NCBI GenBank assembly: GCA_013815385.1
Contig: JACDGL010000001.1
Location: 124,001-188,000 of the forward strand
Length of the DNA stretch: 64,000 bases
Source: Taibaiella sp.
GTDB taxonomy: Bacteria > Bacteroidota > Bacteroidia > Chitinophagales > Chitinophagaceae
Direction: 5' to 3'
Shown: positions 8,710-17,306 of the stretch, piece by piece
Layout of the letters: each line of letters begins with the position of its first letter
Position numbering within the stretch: position 1 is the first letter of the stretch
Made by a program: the position numbers and the translations under genes
Notes under the pieces: generated by a model
Told to the model about the DNA's origin: nothing
Database searches by the model: none
The model's input: only the letters and a program-made list of their open reading frames with translations

Positions 8710-10182
8710 ATGAAACGCTTACTGAATAAGGTATTTACAAGTGCTACCCTGGTCATAGCTCTGGCTACCGCGGGGATAACAGCAATACCTACCCAACAGG
8801 CCAAGGCACAACCTGGTGAGTATGTCTCTAACCAAACATTTTATGATGATCTGGCACCCTACGGTGAGTGGGTGAACGATGGTCAGTATGGCAATGTTTG
8901 GGTGCCAAATGAAGGTGAGGGCTTTCGTCCTTACGGTACCGGCGGCCACTGGGTAATGACGGAATACGGTAACACGTGGGTATCAGACTACCGCTGGGGT
9001 TGGGCTCCGTTCCACTATGGCCGTTGGACTTATGATAACTACTATGGCTGGGTGTGGATACCCGGTAACGAATGGGCTCCTGCCTGGGTAAGCTGGAGAT
9101 ATGGAGGTGGCTATTCAGGTTGGGCACCACTTAGCCCCGGTATCAGTATAGGTATATCAAGCTATGGCTGTCCTAACGACTGGTGGGTGTTCGTAGAGCC
9201 GGAATATATGTATAGAAGGGATTATTATAGCCACTGGAGAGGCCCTCAATATAACAATAGTGTGATCAACAGAACCTCTTATGCGAATAACGTTTATGTG
9301 AACAATAGCAACAATACCCGCTATAACTACGGGCCACGTGCCGAAACGATAAGGCAGTCCACCAATCGTCCGGTACCTGTATATAGGATGGGTAACTTGA
9401 GCAGACCGGGCGCAACGCAGGTATCTAATAATGTAGTGAGTATGTACCGTCCGCAAACAGTTCGCGAGGTATCCGGTGCTACCCCTCCTGCTGCACACTA
9501 TATAGCTACGGCACCACGGGCAGTAAGTAACCAGCCACAAGCAGCAACAGCTTCTAACTCAAGGTCGGCATTTACGCAGCAGGTACAGCAGGGTGTGGTA
9601 AGGCCACAGGCTGCTACGAATGATCGTCAACCTGTTCCTTTTATTAACAACAGGAACAATCAGCAACGTAACATGGGCAATAACGTGCCGCAACAAATGA
9701 ACCGCGATAACCAGCCTGCTAACCAGGGTAGAATGGCACCGCAACAAAACACACAGGCTCCTGTTCGTAATCAATGGAACGATACAAGGCAGCAACCAGC
9801 TCAGGTAAATATGGGGCAACAGCAGGCACAGCAAAGGCTGCAACAACAGGCACAACAACAACAGCAGCAGATGCAAAGACAACAGCAAATGCAACAGCAA
9901 CAGGCGCAACAACAGCAGATGCAAAGACAACAGCAAATGCAACAGCAACAGGCGCAACAGCAGCAGATGCAAAGACAACAGCAGATGCAGCAGCAGGCAC
10001 AACAACCACAGCAAAGGTACCAACAGATGCAGCAGCAAAGGCAGCAACCACAACAGCAACAGCAACAGCAACCACAAATGCAGAGACAACAGCCACAGCC
10101 GCAACAGATGCAAAGACAGGCACCCGCAGAGCAAAGGCAGGCTCCTCCACAACGTGGAGCGCCACCTGAAGGAAGAAGATAA
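8710..10182 (+). CDS. DUF6600-type WxxGRW envelope protein with Q-rich tail
   Basis: About 490 residues from the ATG at 8710; two closely spaced upstream starts (8686, 8704) are possible but give a poorer signal peptide. After the leader (ending AKAQ) comes a Trp/Tyr/Gly-rich domain with YDDLAPYGEWV, WGWAPFHYGRW and GWVWIPGNEWAPAWVSWR, the DUF6600 pattern seen in Bacteroidota exported proteins. From about residue 375 the protein becomes a low-complexity Gln/Met/Arg/Ala tail with three copies of a 16-residue repeat. It ends just before a strong terminator. The function is unknown; the tail is likely disordered, and an extracytoplasmic location is inferred. Confidence 0.85.
   Translation: MKRLLNKVFTSATLVIALATAGITAIPTQQAKAQPGEYVSNQTFYDDLAPYGEWVNDGQYGNVWVPNEGEGFRPYGTGGHWVMTEYGNTWVSDYRWGWAPFHYGRWTYDNYYGWVWIPGNEWAPAWVSWRYGGGYSGWAPLSPGISIGISSYGCPNDWWVFVEPEYMYRRDYYSHWRGPQYNNSVINRTSYANNVYVNNSNNTRYNYGPRAETIRQSTNRPVPVYRMGNLSRPGATQVSNNVVSMYRPQTVREVSGATPPAAHYIATAPRAVSNQPQAATASNSRSAFTQQVQQGVVRPQAATNDRQPVPFINNRNNQQRNMGNNVPQQMNRDNQPANQGRMAPQQNTQAPVRNQWNDTRQQPAQVNMGQQQAQQRLQQQAQQQQQQMQRQQQMQQQQAQQQQMQRQQQMQQQQAQQQQMQRQQQMQQQAQQPQQRYQQMQQQRQQPQQQQQQQPQMQRQQPQPQQMQRQAPAEQRQAPPQRGAPPEGRR
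9871..10008 (+). repeat. Tandem 48-bp repeat coding for QMQRQQQ units
   Basis: Three in-frame units begin with ATGCAAAGACAACAGCA at 9871, 9919 and 9967, a 48-bp period (16 residues). Less regular CAA/CAG runs lie on both sides. The near identity of the units suggests recent slippage or recombination, so copy number may vary between strains. Confidence 0.9.
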
Positions 10183-10194
10183 ATTGTAGTAAAG

Positions 10195-10220
10195 TGCCCG
10201 CCTCGTGCGGGCATTTTTTT
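10195..10220 (+). terminator. Rho-independent terminator
   Basis: Stem TGCCCGC/GCGGGCA with loop CTCGT, then seven or more T. It ends the Q-rich protein transcript and sits 5 nt from the end of the convergent ROK kinase gene. Confidence 0.9.
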
Positions 10221-10224
10221 TATA

Positions 10225-11172
10225 TCATTCCTGCCATACTAATGCCGATGCACCCAGTATAGCGGCACCCGCAGCAGGCAAAGAAGAGGATAGCAGGGAT
10301 ACTTTATTCTGGAATATTTTTAGCAGGTTTGCCTCCATTGATTTTTTTGTAGGGTCTATTAGCAATGCTCCCGCGTTTGCCAGCCCGCCAAAAAAGATGA
10401 TCGCCTCCGGCGATGTTATGGCTACCGCATCCGCCAGTACTTCCCCAAGTATATTGCCAGTATATTCAAATAGTTCATTCGCAAGGCCGTCGCCGCCCTG
10501 GGCGGCTTCATGTATGGTTTGTGCTGTAAGTTGATCCTTATCTTTTCTAAACACTGTATCATCCGTTCTTGTTTCCAGCCACTCTATTGCAGTACGTACT
10601 ATACCCGTGGCCGATGCATAGGTCTCCAGGCACCCATACCTTCCGCAGCCGCATTTACGGCCATTCCGCACAGCTATTACGTGTCCCAGTTCTCCCGCAA
10701 ATCCGTCACTGCCATATATCAGCTGTCCGTTAGCTACAAACCCACTGCCCACACCGGTGCCCAGCGTCAGCAGTATAAAATCCTTCATTCCCTGTGCCGC
10801 ACCATATATCATCTCTCCTATCGCAGCGGCATTCGCATCGTTGGTTAGGGTTACTTTCAGCTCCAGGGCTTTCCCTAATAGCGCAGCCAGTGGTATCACG
10901 CCCTTCCAGGGCAGGTTAGGTGCAAACGCTATTTCACCGGTATAAAAATTGCCATTCGGCGCACCTACTCCCGCGCCTGCTATATTTTCCTTGCCGGCTT
11001 TATGGGTCAATGGCCGTATGTTCTTAACCAGTGCTGCTATAAAGTCCTCCACGGTATCGTACCCGGTGGTCTTCATTGCCCCCTGCGCTATTATCTTCCC
11101 CTTCTTGTCCACTATCCCGAAGGCCGTATTAGTGCCGCCTATATCTATTCCCAGGGCCAGTTCTTGTTCCAT
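10225..11172 (-). CDS. ROK family sugar kinase (glucokinase-like)
   Basis: A 315-residue ROK protein. The N-terminal phosphate-binding motif is LGIDIGGTNTAFGIV, the ATP/sugar site includes TLGTGVGSGFV near residue 140, and the zinc-binding ROK signature GELGHVIA...CGCGRYGCLE lies near residues 160-182. The lack of an N-terminal HTH points to a kinase rather than a repressor. It is divergent from a sugar MFS transporter, with 108 nt between them, which suggests joint use in hexose or amino-sugar uptake and phosphorylation. The exact sugar is not determinable. Confidence 0.93.
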   Translation of the reverse strand: MEQELALGIDIGGTNTAFGIVDKKGKIIAQGAMKTTGYDTVEDFIAALVKNIRPLTHKAGKENIAGAGVGAPNGNFYTGEIAFAPNLPWKGVIPLAALLGKALELKVTLTNDANAAAIGEMIYGAAQGMKDFILLTLGTGVGSGFVANGQLIYGSDGFAGELGHVIAVRNGRKCGCGRYGCLETYASATGIVRTAIEWLETRTDDTVFRKDKDQLTAQTIHEAAQGGDGLANELFEYTGNILGEVLADAVAITSPEAIIFFGGLANAGALLIDPTKKSMEANLLKIFQNKVSLLSSSLPAAGAAILGASALVWQE

Positions 11173-11280
11173 GTTCAGTAATGCTTAATGATAAATCCTT
11201 TTTTGCAAAATACCCTATAATACTATGATGGTAAAGAAACTTTTACAACTTTACGTATATTACCATTATCAAGTATCCGC

Positions 11281-12561
11281 ATGCAAGCAAACTCGAAACA
11301 ATCATACACCACTTCGCTACTACTGGTAGGATGCCTCTTTTTCATTTTCGGCTTTGTTACCTGGCTCAATGGCACCCTCATCTTTTTCCTCAAGAAGGTG
11401 TGCGAGCTCAATAACTTTCAGGCATACTTCGTCACCTTCGCCTTCTTTATTTCCTACTTCGTTATGGCATTGCCCTCCTCCGCATTGCTGAAGAAGACAG
11501 GGTTTAAGAAAGGCATGAGCCTCGGCCTCTTTACTATGGCCATAGGTACCCTCATTTTTATTCCCGCCGCGCATCAGCGCAGCTACCCCCTCTTCCTTAC
11601 CGGCTTATTTGTAATAGGCCTGGGGCTATCCATATTGCAGACCGCCTCCAATCCTTACGTTACCATCCTGGGGCCCGAGGCCAGCGCCGCTAAGCGCATT
11701 AGCATCATGGGCGTGTGCAATAAGGCTGCGGGCTTCCTCAGCCCCATCGTCCTCGGCACCGTCCTGCTCCGCAATATAGACCTCATCAGCAAGCAGCTCG
11801 ATACAGTTACCGATGCAGCTACCCGCACTGCACTGCTCAATGAGTTGTCGCAGCGCATCGTCACCCCGTACATAGTCTTTACCATTATCCTTTTCATACT
11901 GGCTATCCTCATCAATCTCTCCCCCCTGCCCGAGTTGCAGGAAGAGAAAGAGAACCCCGAGGTACTATCTGCAGCGCAGCATCCTACCCTGCTCCGGCAC
12001 ACCTATCTGGTCCTCGGCGCGCTCGCCATATTTGTGTATGTTGGCGTAGAGGTCCTCGCCGGCGATTCCATTATCAACTACGGCAAGTACCTCGGCATCC
12101 CTATAGATACCGCTAAGTATTTCACATCCCTTACCCTTGCATTCATGGTGTTCGGCTACTTTGTAGGCATTGCGCTCATGCCCCGTATCATTTCGCAGGA
12201 GAAAGCCCTGAAACTATATACTATACTCGCGCTCCTACTGGCTACTGGTGTCTTGTGTACCACTGGTACAGCCTCCATAGGCTGCCTTGCTGCGCTCGGC
12301 TTCGCCCACTCTATTATGTGGCCTGCTATATGGCCTATGTCCCTCAAAGGGCTTGGTAAGTTCACCAAAACGGGTGCTGCCCTGCTCATCATGGGCATAG
12401 CCGGCGGGGCCATCATACCGCTCATATATGGCCGTGTGGCCGATGCCGCCAATCCGCGCGCTGCCTACATGGTCATGATACCCTGCTACCTGTTCATCCT
12501 CTACTTTGCTACTTACGGGCACAAGGTTGGGTATAAAGAAAAATCCGTTGCTGCTATATGA
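11281..12561 (+). CDS. Sugar MFS transporter (FHS family)
   Basis: A 426-residue membrane protein with twelve hydrophobic segments. LVGCLFFIFGFVTWLNGTLI and the following FFLKKVCELNNFQ match the fucose/glucose:H+ symporter (FucP/GlcP-like) family of MFS. It is probably a proton-driven importer of a hexose or deoxy-hexose in the inner membrane. The stop overlaps the start of the next gene (ATGA), so the two are coupled. GC content looks higher than in neighbours, with C-rich third positions, continuing into the next gene. Confidence 0.9.
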   Translation: MQANSKQSYTTSLLLVGCLFFIFGFVTWLNGTLIFFLKKVCELNNFQAYFVTFAFFISYFVMALPSSALLKKTGFKKGMSLGLFTMAIGTLIFIPAAHQRSYPLFLTGLFVIGLGLSILQTASNPYVTILGPEASAAKRISIMGVCNKAAGFLSPIVLGTVLLRNIDLISKQLDTVTDAATRTALLNELSQRIVTPYIVFTIILFILAILINLSPLPELQEEKENPEVLSAAQHPTLLRHTYLVLGALAIFVYVGVEVLAGDSIINYGKYLGIPIDTAKYFTSLTLAFMVFGYFVGIALMPRIISQEKALKLYTILALLLATGVLCTTGTASIGCLAALGFAHSIMWPAIWPMSLKGLGKFTKTGAALLIMGIAGGAIIPLIYGRVADAANPRAAYMVMIPCYLFILYFATYGHKVGYKEKSVAAI

Positions 12562-13595
12562 TGCATGGCACCACACCATCACAGCAGCGCATATCCAGGA
12601 AGAAGATCATTTACCCGGTCAATGACAGCCTTCGCGCCTACCTCTCCGCCCACAGCCGCGAGATAAGGCTCCCGGTTAAGTATGCCGACCTCCTCCACTT
12701 CGAGGGGGCTACTGCCGTGTATGACAAGCGGGGCAAAGACTCCCTTTGGGAGACCGCCATTTACCGCCATAGCGAGGGCGAGGAGATACACGATGGCCTC
12801 AAGCAGATATACTCTATCCTTAAAACCGGTGGCGATAGCCGTGTACACAAGCACCTGCATATAGATCGGGTCGATTATTGCACCTTTGGCAATTCCAACC
12901 CCTTCCGCATCCGCATCGTCAATAACTTCAACGATAACTACGATTATTTTTACATCAAGCAGGCCGATGCTTCCCGCGTCTATGGCCTGGAGTTGGAGCA
13001 CATCCTCTCTCCCGAGCGTATCAATTATTTCGTCAACGAGGCTACGCTCATAGAGGAGCATATAGCCGGTGTACCGGGCGATCTGTTCATGACCTCTTAT
13101 TTCGATAATCCGGAGTTCAATAAGGTGCGTATAGCCAAGGAGTTTGTTAAGTTCAATGAGCGCTGCTTTGTGCGCCTGCTGGGCGATATGCGCTCGTATA
13201 ATTATGTGCTCGATATCACCCCCGATTTTGAGGAGGTCCAGTTCCGCATACGCGCCATCGATTTCGATCAGCAGTCCTACGAGGGGCGGCGCAACCTGTA
13301 CCTGCCGCAGTTCTTTAAGGAAAATAATCCGCTCGTAAAGCTGGTGCAGGAAAAACTAAGCCCCGAAACCGTAGAGCAGTACCGCAAAGAAGAGCGCACC
13401 CTCATAGAGCGCCGCAGCAAGTCGTCCCGCATACGCCTCCAGGCCCTGCTCGCTATTATGTGTCTCGATGATATTTCCCCTGTAGATAAGGTGCATACCC
13501 TGCGCACCGAGCTGGCCGATTTTTATGCAGACCCTCACTTCCTTACCCTCACCACTATGGGCCAGTTGGTAAGGTATTCGCTTCAGATATTGTAG
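12558..13595 (+). CDS. Uncharacterised kinase-like protein coupled to the sugar transporter
   Basis: A 345-residue soluble protein I cannot assign to a named family. It overlaps the transporter stop by 4 nt. A central segment reads LLGDMRSYNYVL, then ~17 residues later IRAIDFDQQ. This resembles the catalytic loop D-x4-N and metal-binding DF[D/G] of the aminoglycoside phosphotransferase/HipA-like kinase superfamily, with the usual His replaced by Leu. An Arg/Lys/Glu-rich helical tail follows. A small-molecule or protein kinase acting with the transporter is inference; a structural protein with a chance motif is possible. It ends 3 nt from the convergent TPR gene. Confidence 0.6.
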   Translation: MMHGTTPSQQRISRKKIIYPVNDSLRAYLSAHSREIRLPVKYADLLHFEGATAVYDKRGKDSLWETAIYRHSEGEEIHDGLKQIYSILKTGGDSRVHKHLHIDRVDYCTFGNSNPFRIRIVNNFNDNYDYFYIKQADASRVYGLELEHILSPERINYFVNEATLIEEHIAGVPGDLFMTSYFDNPEFNKVRIAKEFVKFNERCFVRLLGDMRSYNYVLDITPDFEEVQFRIRAIDFDQQSYEGRRNLYLPQFFKENNPLVKLVQEKLSPETVEQYRKEERTLIERRSKSSRIRLQALLAIMCLDDISPVDKVHTLRTELADFYADPHFLTLTTMGQLVRYSLQIL

Positions 13596-13598
13596 GTT

Positions 13599-14249
13599 CT
13601 ATCCCGGTATGCGGGCTATGTACTTCTGCATTTCCTTTAGCTGGTCTACTACCTGCGTGTTAGTAGGTTTGCAGCTCTTGGCCTTGGCAAAGTACATCTT
13701 CGCCGCGCGGAAATCCCTGCGCTGTATGCATATGCTCGCCAGTTGCAGGTAGGCAGTAGCCTCGTTATCCTTATCAGGCAGTCCTATTTTTATAGCGCGG
13801 CGCAGGTGCTCGTTGGCATCCTTCATATTGCCCTTGCGGTACGCTATAGATCCCAGTTGCAGGTAGGCAGTGCCCTCAAATTCTTTCTCCGGCATCCCCG
13901 TCGCCAGGCCCTGCTTCAGTTGCCGCTCTGCCGCGTCCAGGTCATTGCCCATGGTGCTAAAGTTGGCCTTCAGCATATAGTACGTGCTGCGTATAGGCTT
14001 GTACAGCAGGTTGGGGTATTTCACCTTGTCCAGCAGCTTTTGCGCCCCCTCCATATCACCGCTCTCCACATATCCCTGTATCAGCGTCATAGGCCCCAGC
14101 ATAAAGTACGCCAGTATAAAAACGATACCTATCAGAAAAGGGATCCATGCTATCCACCACGTCACCTTAAACCCTATCAGGAAACCCAGGGCTATTAAGA
14201 ATACGGCAATAGGCAAGCGGTATTGAACAAGAAAACGGCGAAAATTCAT
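13599..14249 (-). CDS. Membrane-anchored TPR protein
   Basis: 216 residues from the ATG at 14249, chosen because the upstream extension lacks protein-like features and a promoter-like TACCTTTG lies 16 nt before this ATG. Two hydrophobic helices (about residues 10-55: LPIAVFLIALGFLIG and WIPFLIGIVFILAYF) are followed by tetratricopeptide-like repeats with the pattern AYLQLGSIAYRKGNMKDANEHL. It is likely a scaffold at the inner membrane. Partner and role are unknown. Confidence 0.75.
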   Translation of the reverse strand: MNFRRFLVQYRLPIAVFLIALGFLIGFKVTWWIAWIPFLIGIVFILAYFMLGPMTLIQGYVESGDMEGAQKLLDKVKYPNLLYKPIRSTYYMLKANFSTMGNDLDAAERQLKQGLATGMPEKEFEGTAYLQLGSIAYRKGNMKDANEHLRRAIKIGLPDKDNEATAYLQLASICIQRRDFRAAKMYFAKAKSCKPTNTQVVDQLKEMQKYIARIPG

Positions 14250-14265
14250 TTTGTCTAATTGGCTG

Positions 14266-14273
14266 CAAAGGTA
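14266..14273 (-). promoter_or_regulatory. Bacteroidota-type -7 box
   Basis: TACCTTTG on the minus strand matches the TAnnTTTG consensus of the Bacteroidota primary sigma factor and lies 16 nt before the TPR gene start. No convincing -33 TTTG is seen. Confidence 0.4.
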
Positions 14274-14313
14274 GGAGAAGTTTATCAATGAAAAAGGCGT
14301 AGAGTTTAGAGTT

Positions 14314-14334
14314 GAAACTTCCACAAACTTCCAT
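14314..14334. repeat. AAACTTCC tandem pair
   Basis: Two AAACTTCC copies 11 nt apart (14315 and 14326). The same word occurs in clusters at 37512-37611 and 44798-44899. Confidence 0.5.
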
Positions 14335-14380
14335 TATGATTATTTATAAAAGGAAAACTTTTTTTTGTATGGTTTGGGAC

Positions 14381-14455
14381 AATCACCCTGGCCTGCGGCC
14401 TCTCCTCTTTGGAAAAGAGGGGATATTCTGCCTCGTGGGCAGAATCGGGGTGATT
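14381..14455. repeat. Left flank of DUF559 island (nested inverted repeat)
   Basis: AATCACCC at 14381 and GGGGTGATT at 14447 pair as an outer stem. Inside is a hairpin CCTCTTT-GG-AAAAGAGGGG, and ATTCTGCC...GGCAGAAT forms a further stem. The same words recur in opposite orientation after the DUF559 gene. Confidence 0.8.
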
Positions 14456-14468
14456 GGAGGCTAAGCAT

Positions 14469-14858
14469 ATGCACGAAAGCAGAGAGATGGATAAACAAAG
14501 AATACATACCCTAAAACCGCTGAAAAATTTTCGCACGCAGCTGAGACATAACCTTACGCCTGCTGAGGCGGCACTGTGGCGGGTACTAAAAAACAAACAA
14601 TTACAGGGGCGGAAATTTATCCGCCAGCATAGTATAGAATACTATATAGCTGACTTTTACTGTCCGTCTGAGAAACTGATAATTGAACTTGATGGGCAGG
14701 TGCATTATACGCCAGGGGCGAGTGAAAATGATTTTGTACGGGATGAGCGGCTGGGGGAATTAGGCTTTAAGGTATTACGGTTTGAGAATAAAATGGTTTT
14801 TGAGCATATAGAGGGTGTAGTGGCACAGATTGTTGCGTGTTTTAATCACCCCGATTAG
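14469..14858 (+). CDS. DUF559 (VSR/PD-D/ExK-like) endonuclease-domain protein
   Basis: About 129 residues from ATG 14469; an ATG at 14487 is an alternative. LRHNLTPAEAALWRVLKN, then GRKFIRQHSIEYYIADFYCP and IIELDGQVHY form the DUF559 core; the D...ExD pattern (ADFYCP...LIIELDG) matches the restriction-nuclease fold of Vsr. The role is unknown; DUF559 genes are often solitary and scattered in genomes. The gene sits inside inverted repeats, and its last codons (NHPD plus stop) lie in the right repeat. The small size is normal for the family. Confidence 0.88.
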   Translation: MHESREMDKQRIHTLKPLKNFRTQLRHNLTPAEAALWRVLKNKQLQGRKFIRQHSIEYYIADFYCPSEKLIIELDGQVHYTPGASENDFVRDERLGELGFKVLRFENKMVFEHIEGVVAQIVACFNHPD

Positions 14859-14908
14859 TAACCAGGCTTCGCACAGGTTACTAATGTCCCCTCTTTTCCA
14901 AAGAGGGG
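14844..14908. repeat. Right flank of DUF559 island
   Basis: AATCACCCCGATT, then stem TAGTAACC/GGTTACTA, then CCCCTCTTT-TCC-AAAGAGGGG. The CCTCTTT hairpin and the AATCACCCC word match the left flank. The element overlaps the end of the DUF559 gene. Confidence 0.8.
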
Positions 14909-15034
14909 AGCTTGGCGTGGCAACGATGCTGAATAGCAGCAACTTTGCTAAGGGCAAAACTTTTTTATTTATTCATTGAGCGTTTCGGATTACATTAACA
15001 AACCCCCTACCCCTAAAAACCGTATATATTCACA

Positions 15035-16003
15035 ATGAAACGATTGTACAGGATATTGTATCTGTTGCCGCTGGTGGCAACACTGGCTGCAAATGCCCAG
15101 ATGATAGACAACACCGTGGGGTTTAAGAACATTAACAGCGATAAATACTTCCGCCTCAATTACGAGAACGACTTTTTCTCGGCTACAGATATATACTACA
15201 CCCAGGGCATCAACCTGGAGATAGTAGCCCCATGGGCGCGGCACTTTATACTCAGCAAGGCGCTGCTGCACCCCAGGGGTTGGTACACCCGCTACGGCAT
15301 AGGCATAGAGCACAATGGCTATACCCCCACCAGCATAGGCCACGATGAGATACTGCACGGAGACCGCCCTTTCGGCGGTACGCTGGCGCTAAAGACCTTC
15401 CAGATAAGCATAGATACTACGCGCAGGCAGCGGCTTAGCACTACCCTGTACACAGGCATACTGGGCGCGGCGGCGGGTACGGCAGAGATGCAAACAGGCA
15501 TACACCGCTGGCTGCACAACATACGCCCCCGGGGCTGGCCCAACCAGATACACAATGATGCGGTACTGGACTACGAGGTAGACTACGAGAAACAAATCTT
15601 TAGCCTGGGCAGGTACCTGCTGCTGGATGTGGATGCACGCGCGTGCATAGGTACCCTCCGCGACAACGCAGGTGTAGGGTCTACCCTCTACTTCGGCTAC
15701 TATGATAGCCCCTACGATATAATAACATCCAATGCGCGCAACTTCAGGATATACGGTTACGAACATGCGGGCTTCAACGCCATAGGCTATGATGCCACGC
15801 TACAGGGCGGCCTTTTTAACCGCAGCAGCCCCTACACCATACCCACAGCAGATATAACAAGAGGCACGTTTGAGAACAGGTTTGGCTTTGTGGTAATGTA
15901 CCGGCGCATATCGCTGGAGTATTTCCAGAGCTTCCTCAGCCCGGAATTCAGCACGGGCAAGATGCACGTATGGGGCGGTATACAAATAGCCTTTGGGCTA
16001 TAG
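15035..16003 (+). CDS. LpxR-like lipid A deacylase (DUF2219 family)
   Basis: A 322-residue outer-membrane protein with a signal peptide (ending AANAQ). LNYENDFFSATDIYYTQG near residues 35-55 corresponds to the ND...TD..YTQG motif of LpxR, GDRPFGGTLAL near residue 110 to the DRPY/F-G segment, and TGIHRWLHNIRPRGWPNQ near residues 150-170 carries the His expected in the active site. In LpxR these residues remove the 3'-acyloxyacyl group of lipid A. The assignment is to the family; lipid A as substrate is inferred. The gene ends 2 nt from the convergent acetyltransferase. Confidence 0.85.
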   Translation: MKRLYRILYLLPLVATLAANAQMIDNTVGFKNINSDKYFRLNYENDFFSATDIYYTQGINLEIVAPWARHFILSKALLHPRGWYTRYGIGIEHNGYTPTSIGHDEILHGDRPFGGTLALKTFQISIDTTRRQRLSTTLYTGILGAAAGTAEMQTGIHRWLHNIRPRGWPNQIHNDAVLDYEVDYEKQIFSLGRYLLLDVDARACIGTLRDNAGVGSTLYFGYYDSPYDIITSNARNFRIYGYEHAGFNAIGYDATLQGGLFNRSSPYTIPTADITRGTFENRFGFVVMYRRISLEYFQSFLSPEFSTGKMHVWGGIQIAFGL

Positions 16004-16005
16004 GG

Positions 16006-16497
16006 CTAAAAGGTGTACTGAAGCACGTAGTCGTTCATAAAGTAGCCGCCACCAATGTCTATATCTTCTTCGCCGATAACGGTAAAGCCGCCACGCTGGT
16101 AAAAAGAAAAAGCGCTATGGTTATACCTGTTTACATTCAGCACAAGGGCAGATGCACCAAGTAATTTTATCTCGTTAATAATATGCGCCATCAATGCACG
16201 GCCGGCACCGGTGCCGCGGTTCTCGGGCAGTATATAGAGCTTGTGGAGTTTGTAGGTACGCGGCTCATGAAGCGAGTAGGAAGCAAACCCAACAGGCATA
16301 CCGGCACTATACCCAATAAGGAAGTGGTGTCCGCTATCCATCTGGTGCTGAAGCGCTGCGGTACTGTACATAGTGCGCAGCATATACGCCACCTGTTCCT
16401 CACCCAATATAGGCGTGTAGGTTTGCGGCCAGGTGCGGGCAGTAATCTCCTGTATCAGTGGTATATCAGCACGGGTAGCAGGGCGTATGGTGAGCAT
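16006..16497 (-). CDS. GNAT family N-acetyltransferase
   Basis: A 163-residue acetyltransferase. The acetyl-CoA signature LYILPENRGTGAGRALM (Q/RxxGxG/A type) lies near residues 90-106, and LVLNVNRYNHSAFSFYQRGG is the typical C-terminal substrate/CoA segment. The start codon overlaps the stop of the thioredoxin-like gene by one base (TAATG), so the pair is translationally coupled. The substrate is unknown. Confidence 0.92.
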   Translation of the reverse strand: MLTIRPATRADIPLIQEITARTWPQTYTPILGEEQVAYMLRTMYSTAALQHQMDSGHHFLIGYSAGMPVGFASYSLHEPRTYKLHKLYILPENRGTGAGRALMAHIINEIKLLGASALVLNVNRYNHSAFSFYQRGGFTVIGEEDIDIGGGYFMNDYVLQYTF

Positions 16498-17015
16498 TAA
16501 TGAGCGGCACTTTTATTCAGGTACGATTCAGGGGATAAGGCCGCAGGCGACCACTGTTTCAGGAACTCGGCCACTTTCTTTTTGCTGTGTCCCTGGCCTT
16601 CCTCCAGGTAGCCCGAATTCTGGGTGTGGATGCGGTTTCCCTTGCCATCCAGTATTACAAATACCGGGAAACCAAAGCGCTGCGGATAGCCAAGGGAGGC
16701 CAGTACCTTATCATTAGTATTCTCGGGGCTGTAGTTAACATGCACCACCACATAGTTGACAGCAAGCAAGTGGTTGATGGCAAAATCAGATGTTACCAGG
16801 TCATTGAAACGCATACACCAGATGCACCAGTTGCCCCCTACCTGCAGCAGCACGTGCTTATTCTCCGCGCCTGCTTTGGCAACAGCGGCTTTTATCTCTT
16901 TTGCAGCGTCTGCATCAGGATGGTAAATATGCGGGTGCGGCCGGGCAGCAGTATCCTGTGCCAATGAACGGGCGATAAAAGAGCATAACAGCAGTGCGGA
17001 GAACAGGTATTTCAT
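16497..17015 (-). CDS. Secreted thioredoxin-fold protein
   Basis: 172 residues from the ATG at 17015, which opens a signal peptide (MKYLFSALLLCSFIARSLAQ). GGNWCIWCMRF near residue 64 carries the redox CxxC (Cys64, Cys67). NYVVVHVNYSPENT and FPVFVILDGKGN follow the thioredoxin_7-like fold with a cis-Pro region (FGFPVF). It is likely a periplasmic thiol reductase or oxidase. It is coupled to the downstream GNAT gene and divergent from the RND efflux operon. Confidence 0.88.
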   Translation of the reverse strand: MKYLFSALLLCSFIARSLAQDTAARPHPHIYHPDADAAKEIKAAVAKAGAENKHVLLQVGGNWCIWCMRFNDLVTSDFAINHLLAVNYVVVHVNYSPENTNDKVLASLGYPQRFGFPVFVILDGKGNRIHTQNSGYLEEGQGHSKKKVAEFLKQWSPAALSPESYLNKSAAH

Positions 17016-17220
17016 GCACCAAAAATAGAGCAGCACGGTGTAATAGCAATGGGATTAGTGTATTTGGCCACAAAAACCGCATCCTATAAATAGTTATTGT
17101 TGCGTGTAAAGCATTCAGAATTAATCTACTGGCGTTTCTACACACCGGACTAAAGAAAAAACATTGCTGTAATCGATAAAAACAATAGCTGTATCTACAC
17201 CCAATAACTTTAAATATAGA

Positions 17221-17228
17221 TAAATTTG
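17221..17228 (+). promoter_or_regulatory. Candidate -7 box of the RND operon
   Basis: TAAATTTG matches TAnnTTTG, about 78 nt before the TolC-like start codon, in the divergent gap between the thioredoxin gene and the efflux operon. No clear -33 element is seen, and no operator-like palindrome stands out in this gap. Confidence 0.4.
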
Positions 17229-17306
17229 CACCTCCAACCATAGGAAACTCCTGCTGGTATGCCTGTGAGCGGATCATTTGTTCTTAACAGTTAGTGCTGA
17301 TAAAAT

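Noticed and set aside
9559-10214. Long open frames on both strands across the Q-rich tail
   Set aside because: They are shadows of CAA/CAG repeats (poly-Leu, poly-Cys, poly-Ala) in the coding frame of the exported protein.
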